Part shown: positions 32,393 through 42,654 of the stretch, piece after piece
Layout: the number at the start of each line of letters is the position of its first letter
Numbering within the stretch: the first letter of the stretch is position 1
NCBI GenBank assembly: GCA_022606425.2
Contig: JAHDVF020001045.1
Coordinates: 434,001-498,000, forward strand
Length of the DNA stretch: 64,000 bases
Origin: Lepidostoma basale
Taxonomy: Eukaryota; Arthropoda; Insecta; Trichoptera; Lepidostomatidae
Reading direction: 5' to 3'
Notes under the pieces: model-generated
Databases searched by the model: none
What the model saw: the letters and a program-made list of their open reading frames with translations, nothing else
What the model was told of the DNA's origin: nothing
Position numbers and translations under genes: made by a program

Positions 32393-32404
32393 AGTCGAAC
32401 AATG

Positions 32405-32580
32405 ATTTAACACTTCATAAAAAGTATTAAAAAAAACGCACGTTTTCTAGGAGATTTAATATATAGTTTTTGTAGGAAGAAAAAATATTTAACATTGCAA
32501 AGGTATACCTAAATGTCAAAAACAAAATATTTTGTTTAAGTTCTAAGGAAACACAAAGAAACGGTCTTAATATAAGCTAC
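32405..32580. repeat. possible decayed h-family copy
   Basis: ACGTTTTCTAGGAGATTTAA and AATATATAGTTTTTGTAGGA echo the h arm. No GAAAC module remains. Confidence 0.3.
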
Positions 32581-32883
32581 TTTTTTCAATTATAAAATGG
32601 TAATTTAATTGCTTAGTTTGTACAGTTATGAATGTTTAATGCATTTTTTCCCCTTTGTTTTTCTTAGCACAAAGATCATCGGTTTTCTCGTGCCGGGGAG
32701 CAATAATAACATTTGATATGCATTAACTGTTCAGTACAGGCTGCGTTACTTGGAGTAGAGCTAATGTAATGTAAGGTTAATGCAGTTAATACCCTTGGCA
32801 ATTTCCTGTGCGACAAACGCCGGGCTATTAGGACCGGAAACGCAATGGGAGACACGATTGTACAATACCAATATATGGAAAAT
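32581..32883. other. single-copy-looking, no gene
   Basis: 32640-32850 is GC-richer. The 61-codon frame at 32780 is unsupported. Confidence 0.35.
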
Positions 32884-32935
32884 GTACGTTAATATATCAA
32901 CAGTGTATCTCATATTATACAAATATATTTTTTTT
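32884..32935. repeat. long direct repeat, left copy
   Basis: GTACGTTAATATATCAACAG through TTATACAAATA recurs at 33507 with two mismatches in about 45 bases. The pair brackets the TTAG-SINE. Confidence 0.8.
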
Positions 32936-33506
32936 ATTAAAAATATTTATCATTATTTCAAATGAAAAATAAATTTTTCGATTGTTCCAATGACAATTTG
33001 AATAATTTCTTCAATATTATTTTTAAGTTCTTGCTGGTTAAGTGCCTAATTACAGCTAATTTAAAAAACGGTGGATACGTGAAACATAAATTAAATAAAC
33101 ACAAAAGTCCGGATCGTCCATGTCAACATGTGCAACATCGAAAAAAACATTATGTGTTATTACATTATGTGCTAAATTAAAAAACGGTGGATACGTGGAA
33201 CATAAATTAAATAGACAATATGTGCACCATCTAAAAAGAACGTTTTGTGTAAAATTATTTTTATTTTATATCATTGTATTTTATATTATATGTTTTAGAT
33301 TTATTTTGTGAGTGTTGGACGATCGAAGTGTGCGCGGGAGATGCCTATTGGTGGCGATGAGGTTCGCAACCTATCACACCGGGTCTCCCGGGGGGCGAAA
33401 AGAGAAGGATGGAGTGCCGCATCAGTAAAAGTGTGACAGTCCATTCTTTCTGCCTACCCTTTCGGGGAGACGGCGTGATGGTTAGTTAGTTAGTTAGTTA
33501 TAATAC
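32936..33506 (+). mobile_element. TTAG-SINE, long copy with internal duplication
   Basis: AACGGTGGATACGTG with about 45 bases of context occurs twice (33065 and 33180), about 115 bp apart. The full head follows: hairpin 33333-33392, GAGAAGGATGGAGTGCCGCA, 3' end and (TTAG)n tail at 33479-33500. Non-coding. Bracketed by the direct repeats at 32884 and 33507. Confidence 0.8.
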
Positions 33507-33558
33507 GTACGTTAATACATCAACAGTGAATCTCATATTATACAAATACTATTTTTTT
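33507..33558. repeat. long direct repeat, right copy
   Basis: Second copy of the repeat at 32884, starting immediately after the SINE tail. Confidence 0.8.
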
Positions 33559-33695
33559 GATTTTTTGGGATTTTGGGAAAATCCGTGTAATTCGTCTTTC
33601 TGGACTAACGATTCGGAGATCTTTGCAGTCTCCATCTTTAGGGTGGTCAATAACCACCCTGAAAATATGAGTTACACGGATTTCCCAAAACAAAA
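33559..33695. repeat. T-family inverted repeat, diverged
   Basis: GGGAAAATCCGTGTAA (about 33571) faces TTACACGGATTTCCC (about 33671). The minus-strand module 33641-33608 reads CTAAAGATGGAGACTGC..GATCTCCGAATCGT, a decayed relative of the 34833 module. Confidence 0.7.
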
Positions 33696-34240
33696 AAAAC
33701 AAACCATCACACCATCGCAGGGGTAGGCAGAGAGAATGGACCGCCACACTACTCTATCCTAGCACACCTCTCTAGCTTCCCCCACATTCATACACGCACG
33801 TCTATTCTTCCGACTTCTAACATGACCAACCTTTAAAATTTGATTCATTTGGTCATGCCATCTTTTCCTCGGTCCTCGACTCCGCATTCCATTTACCTTA
33901 TTAACATTTACTTTCTTAACCATTCTTTCTCTACCCATGAGCTCCATATGTCGGAACCAACGCAGCGATCCTTTCATAATTTTGTTCATAATACCTTCTT
34001 CCGCTCTACATTCCTTTCTAATATCAGCATTTGAGATTCTATCGTTAATCGTTCTACCACACATACGTCTTAAGGACCTCATTTATAACGCATTTATTCT
34101 GTTCTTATCCTTCTTTTGCCAGTTCCATACTTCGCTTCCATACATTAGGGTTGGGACCAGAACTCCATTGTGAACGGTCGTTTTCGCTTTCATTGATTGA
34201 TTTTTGTTTTCAATAACAATTTTTTAAGCTCCATTCATTT
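33696..34240 (-). mobile_element. GTT-tailed LINE (C family)
   Basis: The minus strand encodes MRSLRRMCGRTINDRISNAD, RWFRHMELMGRERMVKK, GPRKRWHDQMNQILKVGHVR and NRRACMNVGEA. The copy starts in the GALKxVIxNKN region, so it is 5'-truncated. The 3' hairpin is shortened (ACACCATCGCAGGGG). Confidence 0.85.
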
Positions 34241-34784
34241 TGTTCCCAAAAAAAAAGAGTAATCGATACAAATATACATATAAAAACGACTTAAGAAATC
34301 TGTTTTTTAATTCAATAACTCACTTAACATTATCATATATGACACAAATATGATTTACATAATACGACTTGTTTATAAATACACAAATAGTTTAAGTAAT
34401 AGATATTATTATTAAAATCAGCGATTATCTTATATTAACAGGACACAAACCCATAACCTATCGATTTCATGGCGGGTACTCTTCAAAATTATTTATCAAG
34501 TTATAGTAATTGACGCATAAATGGTACTCGATATTTATAAGTAAGAAACATATACAATAACTGAATACGTAATTCAATAGAAAAAATCAGACATCTCCCG
34601 ACAGATGACACTTTATGCGAAGTCGCTAAATGAAAACTAGAAGAAAAATTGTTTAATATCGTTTGTCATTTGACATCACATTGCCTTGTTTGAAATAATA
34701 TTATCCTAATTGATGGAATAGTTTTTTTGAAAATTTCAACACTGAAAAATAAATTTAATTTATATTTTATAATTTTACTAATTT
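34241..34784. other. AT-rich, no recognised feature
   Basis: Nothing supported. Confidence 0.3.
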
Positions 34785-34832
34785 ATATGTTTGATGTGTT
34801 TTTGGGTAACACCGTGTGATAACTCCTTCTCG

Positions 34833-34873
34833 ACCGACGTTTTGGAGATCGTTGCAGTCTCCATCTTCAGGGT
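34833..34873 (-). ncRNA. hammerhead-like module, T family (left)
   Basis: Minus strand: ACC, CTGAAGA, T, GGAGA-loop-TCTCC, AAA-ACGT-C, GGT. Stem II 5 bp, stem I ACC/GGT 3 bp. The G before AA is mutated to A. Confidence 0.45.
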
Positions 34874-34896
34874 AATGAGAGTTAGAGAGTCTCATT

Positions 34897-34937
34897 ACCC
34901 TGAAGGTGGAGACTGCAACGATCTCCGAAACGTCGGT
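34897..34937 (+). ncRNA. hammerhead-like module, T family (right)
   Basis: ACC, CTGAAGG, T, GGAGA-loop-TCTCC, GAA-ACGT-C, GGT. Complementary defect to the left copy: here GAA is intact but the last core base is G. Confidence 0.45.
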
Positions 34938-34975
34938 CAAGAAGGAGTTATCCAAAAACACATCAAACATATTTC

Positions 34976-35377
34976 TGCCAACCGTGATAATCTACGCAAT
35001 TATTTTACTAATTTATGATTTAAACAAGTTTTATTCGACTTTTTTGTATTTACAATACATTAATATTTTGTTTTTTATTTACGCTGATTTACATGTGTTT
35101 GTTGTAATACATATTTATTATCTCTGTCCTGTTTTCAATATTATGTAAAGATTAAAATGGGTTCATATTTTGTATAACATATCGGTTATAAATTATTCTG
35201 ATGCATTTGTTTGAATTAGGGTGCATATAACAAGTATGAATATTTATGATTTGGGAGACTTCGAGTGTTTGTATCTGTTTATGCATTTGAACAATTACAT
35301 ACGAAATATTAATGTGAACATTATGGTCACAAAGAATATAGAAAGATATTTGTATCGATAAAAACTTTTTCTTTTCT
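34976..35377. other. AT-rich, no recognised feature
   Basis: Nothing supported. Confidence 0.3.
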
Positions 35378-35415
35378 TTCTCCGGCGCTACAACTCTTGG
35401 TGGGTCTCAGCCTCC
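35378..35415 (+). mobile_element. H-repeat, 5' piece
   Basis: CGGCGCTACAACTCTTGGTG and GGTCTCAGCC match the complement of 49520-49556, the start of the H repeat. The rest of H resumes at 35858. Confidence 0.65.
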
Positions 35416-35857
35416 TCCAGTACTCATTAAAGGCATTCCAAAAAAGTCCTATAAAACACAACATTCTCAAAGAACTTCACTGGCTTAAGAGTCCGGAAAG
35501 AATCCAGTATAAACTCTGCTGGACAGTCTTCAAAGCGCTACATGGAATGGCTCCAAATTATATATCCGAACTCTCAATAGGAAGATTAGTTGAGCTAAAA
35601 CGTTGCCCTAGTACAAATTTCGGGTATCGACCGTTTGCGGTAGCCGGTCCATTAGCTTGGAACAATCTTCCTTCACATCTCAGATGCATAAATGATCCGA
35701 CAGATTTCACATCTAAGCTGAAATCCCATCTTTTTCATATTTCATACCCAATATAAAACTTGCATATTTTGTTCTATTATACTTTCTAATCGATCGCGAA
35801 TATCAATCAGATGCAGCATTCACACTTAGCATGTTATTATTATTATTATAATTATTA
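35416..35857 (+). mobile_element. CR1/L2-like LINE C-terminus, nested in H-repeat
   Basis: A frame open from 35397 to 35756 encodes the hallmark C-terminal segment of CR1/L2-type LINEs: LHWLKSPERIQYKLCWTVFK, ALHGMAPNYISEL, YRPFAVAGPLAWNNLPSHLR and FKSHLF-like LKSHLF. A true stop and a short 3' UTR follow, ending in an (ATT)n tail at about 35834-35858. It is the best-preserved coding scrap of any element here. Confidence 0.8.
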
Positions 35858-36175
35858 GGTTGTTGGCTCAATGCCCAACTCCCTTACTAGGAGGTCCAGG
35901 GTTTTTCTGTAGGGGTGTTTCTTCCCTTAGCTGGGGATGACCGGTTTTGTGGCGATGAAAATCACCATTCGCCCTCTTTCTGTTAGCTGTGGCACATCAA
36001 CATACGAGTACATCCAATATGCCACACCAGGGTTTGCGGGATCATAAAGATCACACGTGGATGCAAGAGTGTCGGACTAGATGGTAGTGTTGCTGATGTT
36101 ATGCAACTATGGCGTTTAATGGCATTTATTGGTACACATACCTTCCGGCACTGTATGTCCCCCCACGGCCCTAAT
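35858..36175 (+). mobile_element. H-repeat, 3' piece
   Basis: GGTTGTTGGCTCAATGCCCA, GGGTTTTTCTGTAGGGGTGT, GGTTTTGTGGCG and GGTAGTGTTGCTGATG match the copies at 49140 (minus) and 51286 (plus). Non-coding, about 420 bp family. Confidence 0.75.
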
Positions 36176-36489
36176 CATCTATTAAAACTTCGTATACTGG
36201 ACTGGTAATACTGGAATGTATTTAAAATCTTACACATCATTGATTATTAATTATAATGTTTGATCGAAAATTCCATTTCTCTAGAAATGTGTTATAATAA
36301 ATATTTTTTTTTAAAAACACACTTGGTTATTATAAATAATAATGAAAGAAAACGATATTTTTAACACTTCGACAAGGAAAGGTTAAACAGTTGCTACTTA
36401 TTTAAAACCAAACGGTATGGGGTCTGACTTGGACAGGGACCATCGTTTGTGTACTCCCCTTACCATTGTCCCGGTCAGTGCTCCGCAGT
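36176..36489. other. no recognised feature
   Basis: Nothing supported. Confidence 0.3.
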
Positions 36490-36645
36490 CAAATGTTAAT
36501 AACTACTCCCACTTTTGTTTTTAATTTGACAACGACCGATTTGGCCAGTCTGTCGATTCCAGATTGCCTGGCTAAACCGGTCGCTTTCGTAATACAGATA
36601 AAAGTGGATGTAGTCATTAAAAAACATCGTTTTATTGATTTATAT
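36490..36645. mobile_element. d-family element, collapsed centre
   Basis: ACTACTCCCACTTTTGT, GACAACGACCGATTTGGCCA, module 36550-36582 (CTGTCGA, TTCCAG..CTGGC, TAAACCGGTC), then AAAGTGGATGTAGTCATT and AAACATCGTTTTATT. The two arms now meet at a shared stem. Confidence 0.75.
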
Positions 36646-36657
36646 ATTTTTTTGAAT

Positions 36658-37145
36658 GTAAACTTGTAGACAAATACTGGATTTTACCCATTGTGGGTTA
36701 ATCATTTTTAAAGATTAATTGTATCTCAATAGAGACGAAGGCGTTTTTTTTTTTGGAAACAGAATATGGTAGTCGAGGCGTTTACAGGACTTATGACCTG
36801 TCATTGATTGGGTTAAGCGATCACTTTATGTTAACAACATGCAACAATAATCTTAATACATGGCGCTAGTGTAGATTGACCTAAAAAATGTGAAGTGTTT
36901 TAACATAGTAGCATACGAGTATATACAAGTTTCCATAGTAGCATATATCCAAAAATTTGTGAGACGTGGTGGTCGTAAGAAGGGAGGAATGGGGAATGTT
37001 GTTAACATAAAATGATCGCTTAACCCAACCAATGACAGGTCATAAGGTCCTGTAAACGCCTCGACTACCATATTCTGTTTCCAAAAAAAAAAAACAGTTT
37101 ACATTTTAGTCTTTATTGAGATACAATTAATACTTAAAAAAATAT
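36658..37145. mobile_element. R-MITE, most complete copy
   Basis: Ends CAAATACTGGATTTTACCCA..TGTATCTCAATAGAGACGAA and ..TCTTTATTGAGATACAATTA. The interior is itself symmetrical (GTTTACAGGACTTATGACCT facing AGGTCATAAGGTCCTGTAAA). GGAATGGGGAATGTTGTTAA and GGCGCTAGTGTAGATTGA mark the body. No transposase. Confidence 0.8.
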
Positions 37146-38206
37146 ATTTACAATGAACTTCCATAAAGAGATTTCTTTAAAATCATTACATTATGGTTAT
37201 TATAATGTAAAAGTTCCCATTGGAATCGCATCTGAATAAAGATTAATGTTTCATTATAAATGTAATAACACTGAGTAAGAACTTGTAGTATATTATTTGT
37301 TGTCATTCTTGTTATCTGATTAAAATAATGAATATGTAATTCAAGTACACATCGTTGCATAAAATTACACTTTCATGAGAAACTTTTTCCCGTTTCCAAG
37401 ATAAATTTGCTTACAAAAACAAACGAGCTTACACAGCGCCGTTCTAAACGAAACACTGCAACCGGCTGCATATTGCGTGTGGCTGTTTTCTTTATGCGTT
37501 TGGGCGCGCAATCAATTTCTAATATCTCTCGCATCCAGGGGTAAATATTTGGCAGAGTCCATTATTATTTATGATAACATATTACTTCTACGGTTAGGGG
37601 GGAGTTGGGGTCCTTGGGGAATATCTGTTTCCATGACTAAGCAAAAGTTCTCGAATCTAAATGGGTAGATTAACCCGCCAGCGCCGGCGGACAATGCGGA
37701 AGCATATTGTCCAACTTGCCTTCGAATCGCATGCAGCGGAAATTGGAACTGTTCTTCATGTGACTCGCGACCCCAAGCACTAATATCGCGTATCGCGCTA
37801 AAAGTTGGAGAAAAATGATGGTGCTTGTGTGCATTTGTTCTCTTTAATGCGATATCATGATACTTAGAGTGTTCTCAGAGATAACATCTGTTTCTTTAAT
37901 ATCATACTTAACTCGCCTAAGGGGAATTCATTGCAACCTTAAAGAAAATAAATATGTCAATATTTCAAAAACGATTCGAAGTTCTTAATATTTTGGTTTT
38001 TTGAAAAATTTATAGATATAATTATACCATAATTAATACGAACGAAAACGTCTGTGTAAATTGTTCAAGAAATAATAATTACCCCTCCCTTGTCTAGTTG
38101 TATACTACGTAAATTGTATTATTCTTAATAAACTGTACGTAGTGTCGACAAATGTTAAATTGTAGTAAAATTAAGAAAATTTAGTAACAAACATTTATAA
38201 CAATTA
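37146..38206. other. single-copy-looking; GC-richer at 37400-37800
   Basis: 37400-37800 has no repeat relationship in the window and includes GCGTTTGGGCGCGCAATC and CCAGCGCCGGCGGAC. No splice-flanked coding frame was identified. Candidate host regulatory or conserved DNA. 38035-38055 holds a short h-family scrap. Confidence 0.35.
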
Positions 38207-38475
38207 AATAAAACGATGTTTTTTTAACTACTTCTACTTTTGTCTTTATTTAGACAGCGACCGGTTTCGCCAGGCTCGCTGGCATCGACAGACTGGTGAC
38301 ACTATTGTAAACTTAGTCTTTTATATACATACAAATTAGGGGTGGTAAACATGAGCCTGCGAAACCGGTCGCTGTCTAAATAAAGTCAAAAGTGGAAGTA
38401 GTTAAAAAAAATCGTTTTATAAATTGTTATTTAAAATGAACTTCTATCAAGAGATTTCAGTAAAATCATTTGATT
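38207..38475. mobile_element. d-family element with both ends
   Basis: AAATAAAACGATGTTTTTTT, left module 38291-38259 (minus) intact, spacer, right module truncated to GAGCCTGCGAAACCGGTCGC, AAATCGTTTTATAAATTG and ATCAAGAGATTTCAGTAAAA. Confidence 0.8.
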
Positions 38476-38659
38476 ATCACAAACATTTACATACGAGTAT
38501 TTCAAATCTTTTACTTATCTTACGACCGAAATTATATTATTGTACTGATTTATCTAAAATCTTCGCTATTCTCATTAATTCAGTTTTATAAATATTACCA
38601 ATTTTTCTACACTGTTAGATCTTATATTATCTAACAATAACCATTATCTTTACCTTTAA
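38476..38659. other. AT-rich, no recognised feature
   Basis: Nothing supported. Confidence 0.3.
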
Positions 38660-38935
38660 CTCTTCTTTCTTCTTTTGTCTAGTCATTTCCCGTTATTTGG
38701 GATCGGCTCTCTTAGCCAAGTCTCACGATCCAGGGTCATCTGACTGTCCAGGCCTAGCGCCTTCAGGTCGATCCTAAATGTGGACATCCACGTTGCAGGA
38801 AGCCAACCTGGTCCTCTCCTTCCGTCTTCGAGTTGCAGGGTCTTGTGAACGATGTATTTATTGTCCCTTGTGCTCTTCGTTTCTGTTCTTTTTGTCGTCT
38901 TGCTGCCCAGCATTAAATTTACCTTTAACTGACAC
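38660..38935 (-). mobile_element. LINE C-terminal fragment, unassigned family
   Basis: The minus strand reads GRRGPGWLPATWMSTFRIDL, LDSQMTLDRETWLREPIP and then a CTAGACAAAAGAAGAAAG-like tail. GRRxxGxxPxxW plus a final RDRxxWR is the usual LINE tail pattern. Single copy here. Confidence 0.55.
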
Positions 38936-39099
38936 AATTATTTTGTAAGTAATCAAACTAATAATTATATAAGTGTAGGTATTTGACTTCTTAACTGAAT
39001 ATAGTAAGACTAAGTTCTTATTCGTTTCGATGGTTATATAAAAAATAAATCACGATAAACAATAAAAGGAAGTAGATTACATTAATAAGAGAGGTGAAA
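38936..39099. other. AT-rich, no recognised feature
   Basis: Nothing supported. Confidence 0.3.
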
Positions 39100-39215
39100 T
39101 TTTCTGATATATTATTGTAATACCTGAAGATGTAAACATAGGTTGGTGAAACAGCTGTCGCGTAAAATAAAAATACAATTGTGATACATAAAACAAAGTT
39201 TTTTAATTAACATTT
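39100..39215 (+). repeat. c-family module
   Basis: CTGAAGA (39124-39130), TGTAAACATAGGTTGGT, GAA-ACAGCTGT-C (about 39149-39160), GCGTAAAATAAAAATACAAT and TGTGATACATAAAAC. The stem II arms are weak. The 8-base palindrome is intact. Confidence 0.5.
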
Positions 39216-39234
39216 TTTCAGGTGTTTGGGTCAA

Positions 39235-39455
39235 AATAATGGACTATGAAAAAATTAGTGTCACAGGAAGTGTTCCTGTAAAAAGAAGTGCAGGCAGGTC
39301 TTCTGCGGTGGTGCATTGCGAGAAATCTCTACTCGGCGGTGTGGGCTACGGAGAACAGAGAGGATTGGAGGTGTTTTGTTTTAACCACGGGCAGCTCCAT
39401 GGATCACGACTCTCAGTAATGAGGAAACGAAGAAAGAAGAAGAATGTATAAAAAA
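39235..39455 (+). mobile_element. LINE 3' fragment with GAA tail
   Basis: KRSAGRSS then, after a frame change, NLYSAVWATENREDWRCFV and a tail AACGAAGAAAGAAGAAGAA. A decayed LINE C-terminus of another family. Confidence 0.55.
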
Positions 39456-39830
39456 ACATATTTTGTCATAAACAGCAATGGGTCGAATAAACAAAAGAAG
39501 AAAAAAAAGTTGAACTCTCTTATACGGATAGCTTCCAAAATTCACATAGTAATGCATCGATTTGATGTGTAAACAGTGAGTTCCCCTTTGTATCGCGCAA
39601 CTACTTTTCATCGTTAAGCCGGGGCAAATATTTGTACACGTCACTACTTATTGTGGAAGGCATCCCATAAGATGCACTAGCGAGTCAACAGGATCATATT
39701 TTGTTTAGAAAGCTTTTTATATTTCTAAAACGATTAATACGCTTTTTTATTTACAGATTAACACCATTATTACTCATAAAATTATTAATAAATATAAGAA
39801 ATAAAATAAAATTTTCATTTTTAATATAAA
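39456..39830. other. no recognised feature
   Basis: Nothing supported. Confidence 0.3.
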
Positions 39831-39890
39831 CCTTCTTCTTTTTTCTAGTGCCGTGTCAAATCCCCCCAACGTTGGCGATTTTTGTTAATA
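39831..39890 (-). mobile_element. LINE-F 3' tip
   Basis: CTTCTTCTTTTTTCTAGTGC and GTGTCAAATCCCCCCAACG match the 3' end at 51045. Confidence 0.65.
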
Positions 39891-40235
39891 ATATTACTTT
39901 TTAATAATACTTTTTTTTTTCATATTTCACAAAAGTCTCTTTTCGGTTTAATCACTCTATCAAAACGTACTTTTAATAAATATTATAATGCTCTAGCAAG
40001 CGAAATATGTCACTCGTTTTCATAAATATGAAATATTTAATGTGGAATTTTAAATTATTGTTTGTAAAACAATCTATGATTTAAAAAATATGTTATAGAT
40101 TATTCAAAACTTAAAATATTAACCCATTGAGCTTGTAGTCCCTTGTACATACTTTGTCTAATTTTAATTTGCAAACATTAAATCCTAAGGTTCATTTATT
40201 TTGTTTCCAATATGTTTGATTAGTTTATATCTTAC
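39891..40235. other. AT-rich; possible eroded h-family arm
   Basis: GCAAGCGAAATATGTCACTC at about 39995 resembles a decayed GAAACATGTC module. Confidence 0.3.
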
Positions 40236-40378
40236 TAACTAATTAATCGTCACGTCGTCTCTCCGGAGGAGCAAGCAGAAAAAATGGACCGCCACACTGT
40301 TATCTCTTGATATACTTCTCTAGCTTCCTCTACATTTATACATTGTGTAATGCACGTACGTCGATTTTTTTTGTATAC
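40236..40378 (-). mobile_element. TTAG-LINE 3' end, diverged
   Basis: ACTAACTAATTAATCGTCAC, CTCTCCGGAGGAGCAAGCAG and TTATACATTGTGTAATGCAC correspond to tail, hairpin and RACMxxCMN coding region. Confidence 0.7.
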
Positions 40379-40384
40379 AACAGG

Positions 40385-40600
40385 TTGTTTGAACCTTATT
40401 ACTGTATACAATTTATTTTAGCTATTATATTGATTCTCATGATATGTGATAGGTAGCCAATCTATCGCCATTTTATTTTCACGTGAATACAGTGTGATAA
40501 TCACACTACCATTGCCGGAAATCGAATCCGAGATCTTCGTTTTGGAAGTCAGAACTCTTACCACTCTGCCACGAAGATTGACGAATTTTTCCGACATTTT
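40385..40600 (-). mobile_element. tRNA-derived SINE
   Basis: Minus strand: A-box-like CGTGGCAGAGTGGTAAG, B box GGATTCGATTTCC, body TTCACGTGAAAATAAAATGG. Lies next to a LINE 3' end. Confidence 0.75.
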
Positions 40601-41399
40601 ATATTTGATCGATTTGATGAATAGTTTATATCGTTTTTATAATTCATAAAAATATATAATTTTATTATGTATAAAAATATATGTTTTAACAATGTATCTA
40701 CATTAGGCAATACTTATAATTAGAATTATACTACTTATTAAAACTGGACCCATAACTGACGTATTCCTAGTATTGAAATATATTCCAAAACAACGTACTC
40801 TGTATTATAATCTCCATCAAAGCTTAAACACTGTCAGTAATGGTTTTCATACTTGAAAGAATACTATATCAAATTCATATAAATCTATCGTATCTCTTAC
40901 CTTCCAAACCCTTCTGTGAAACGACGTGATGGTAAATACACTTTTAAAAAACTTTTGTTTGCTTTTTGAAGTCATAAATTTGCCATCCCTGATTCGCGAT
41001 AACCGCTGGAACTATCTCAAATAACATATTGCATTTTGGGTTGTAAAGCAAACAAGGGTTGAACAGCCAGCCTCCACTCTCCCAACCCCTGTCTAACCAC
41101 CCCCAACCTTCCCATTCCCCTGTGCGATCAAACAAAAACATTATTGAAATATGAAAAAATATTTGTATGCATTGAATTTTGTCATACTAACAGGGTGACA
41201 GGGGAGATATATCATTGTTTTATAAACATAATGAAACAAAAAAATGCGTATGCATATGGAATTTTAAGAATTTAAGAAAAAATAATATAATTCAGCGATT
41301 ATATGTAATATAAAAAATGTACTATAATACTACGAATGTATACTGTAATATATAGTCGGGGAACATACACGGAGCTTTACATTATATACAGTATATTCT
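40601..41399. other. no recognised feature
   Basis: AT-rich. A C-rich patch at 41060-41125 (ACTCTCCCAACCCC) has no frame support. Confidence 0.35.
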
Positions 41400-41545
41400 G
41401 TTATCCTGACGAAGCTCCGGCGGGCGCAAAACCGGTTGGTGGTTGTAAAGAATAAAGTGGTTTATATACAAATTTTACAGATGTATTATTATTATATTTA
41501 AAAATGTCACACCACAAATAAAGTACTTTATACGAAAGTAAAGTT
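41400..41545 (+). repeat. l/m-family module with shared 3' sequence
   Basis: CTGACGA (41406), A, GCTC-CGGC-GGGC, GCAAAACCGGTT, GGTGG. Upstream TTATC can pair with GGTGG (wobbles). The G required before AAA is A. Downstream CACCACAAATAAAGT relates it to the 12725 element. Confidence 0.45.
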
Positions 41546-41564
41546 TTTTCTTGAATGTTACCAA

Positions 41565-41905
41565 AACTTGTAGACAAATACTGGATTTTACCCATTGCGG
41601 GTTAATCATTTAAGGATTGATTGTATCTCAATGTATGATAATTGCGTAGCCTTTCACATTGCATTAATAAAGATTTTTTCTGCTTCTTTGCTTACATCTA
41701 ATCTTAATAGATGGCGCGAGTGTAGATTGAATAAAAATATGTTAAGTGTTTCTCAACATAGTAGCATATATACATCTTTTAAATAATTGGCTGAAGTCGT
41801 AAGAAGGGCGGAATGGGGAATGTTGTGTTACATAAAGACAGGTCATAAGTCCCGTAAACGCCTCGACCACCATATTCTGTTTCCGAAAGGAAAGTTGTAT
41901 ATTTT
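41565..41905. mobile_element. R-MITE, right end lost
   Basis: ACAAATACTGGATTTTACCC, GGGTTAATCATTTAAGGATT, GATGGCGCGAGTGTAGATTG, GGAATGGGGAATGTTGTG and TAAACGCCTCGACCACC follow the order of the 36658 copy. Confidence 0.75.
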
Positions 41906-42654
41906 CTATGATCATTTGTTAAATCCATTTTGTCACGCTGTACTTAAATATTCGTATTTCTATTATATAACAGAAAGGTAACCGCAGTTGGCGTCATTTA
42001 TGAATTGAATCCATATCCGTAAATTTCTTGTGGAAATACGATTATTTGATTTATAGTTTATACACGAGTATGTTCACATCTTGAGGTTACCAGTTTTCTA
42101 TCTTTATTTTTTGAGAGAAGCTCTTGTCTCGTTCTTTGTTTATAAGCAAGTCATACCAGAGAATTCGAAAAATTCTTCTGTATACTTAAAGGCTCCTAGA
42201 CGACTGGTAGTACTATCTTACAGGCTTAAGTAGCAACTTCTTATAGAAGTACTGAGCATATGTTACACTCTAAAGTTTTATACGAATAATGTTGTAGATT
42301 AAAAAAAAAAAATATTTTGTTAAATCCCCACGTTTCCCATGTATATTCAATGTTTTATTTCAAAAACTGAATCTACATTCTCTGCAAGGAAGTTTCTAGG
42401 TTATAAGTTTCACTAATAATATAAAATAAATAAACTTGTTTAATTATAAAATCAAACAAACACAAAATTTGTTCTTATGCCACATTATTTTGAAATTTAA
42501 ACTACCAATCGGTTTCGCTGAGGGTTCCTAAGGCTACCACTACATCGAAGTGTTTTGCTTACTATCTATCCGAAAATGGCATAAACTAATTTGACAGTGT
42601 TATGTTTTTTTTTTGAAAATATCACGCCATTGATTAAGCTTTCAATATCACCCT
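41906..42654. other. no recognised feature
   Basis: CAATCGGTTTCGCTGAGGGT at about 42508 may be an isolated module remnant. Otherwise nothing. Confidence 0.3.

Larger units (their letters stand above)
34785..34975. repeat. T-family inverted repeat, near-perfect
   Basis: Arms about 80 bp: TTTGATGTGTTTTTGG, TAACTCCTTCTCGACCGACG and GGAGATCGTTGCAGTCTCCA face their complements. The loop is about 20 bp (GAGAGTTAGAGAGTCTC). It carries two ribozyme-like modules on opposite strands. Confidence 0.85.

Noticed and set aside
39239..39451. Short independent genes at 30458-30763, 39239-39451, 50610-50927 and 54081-54386
   Set aside because: No domain, splice context or composition shift. 39239 overlaps a LINE tail.
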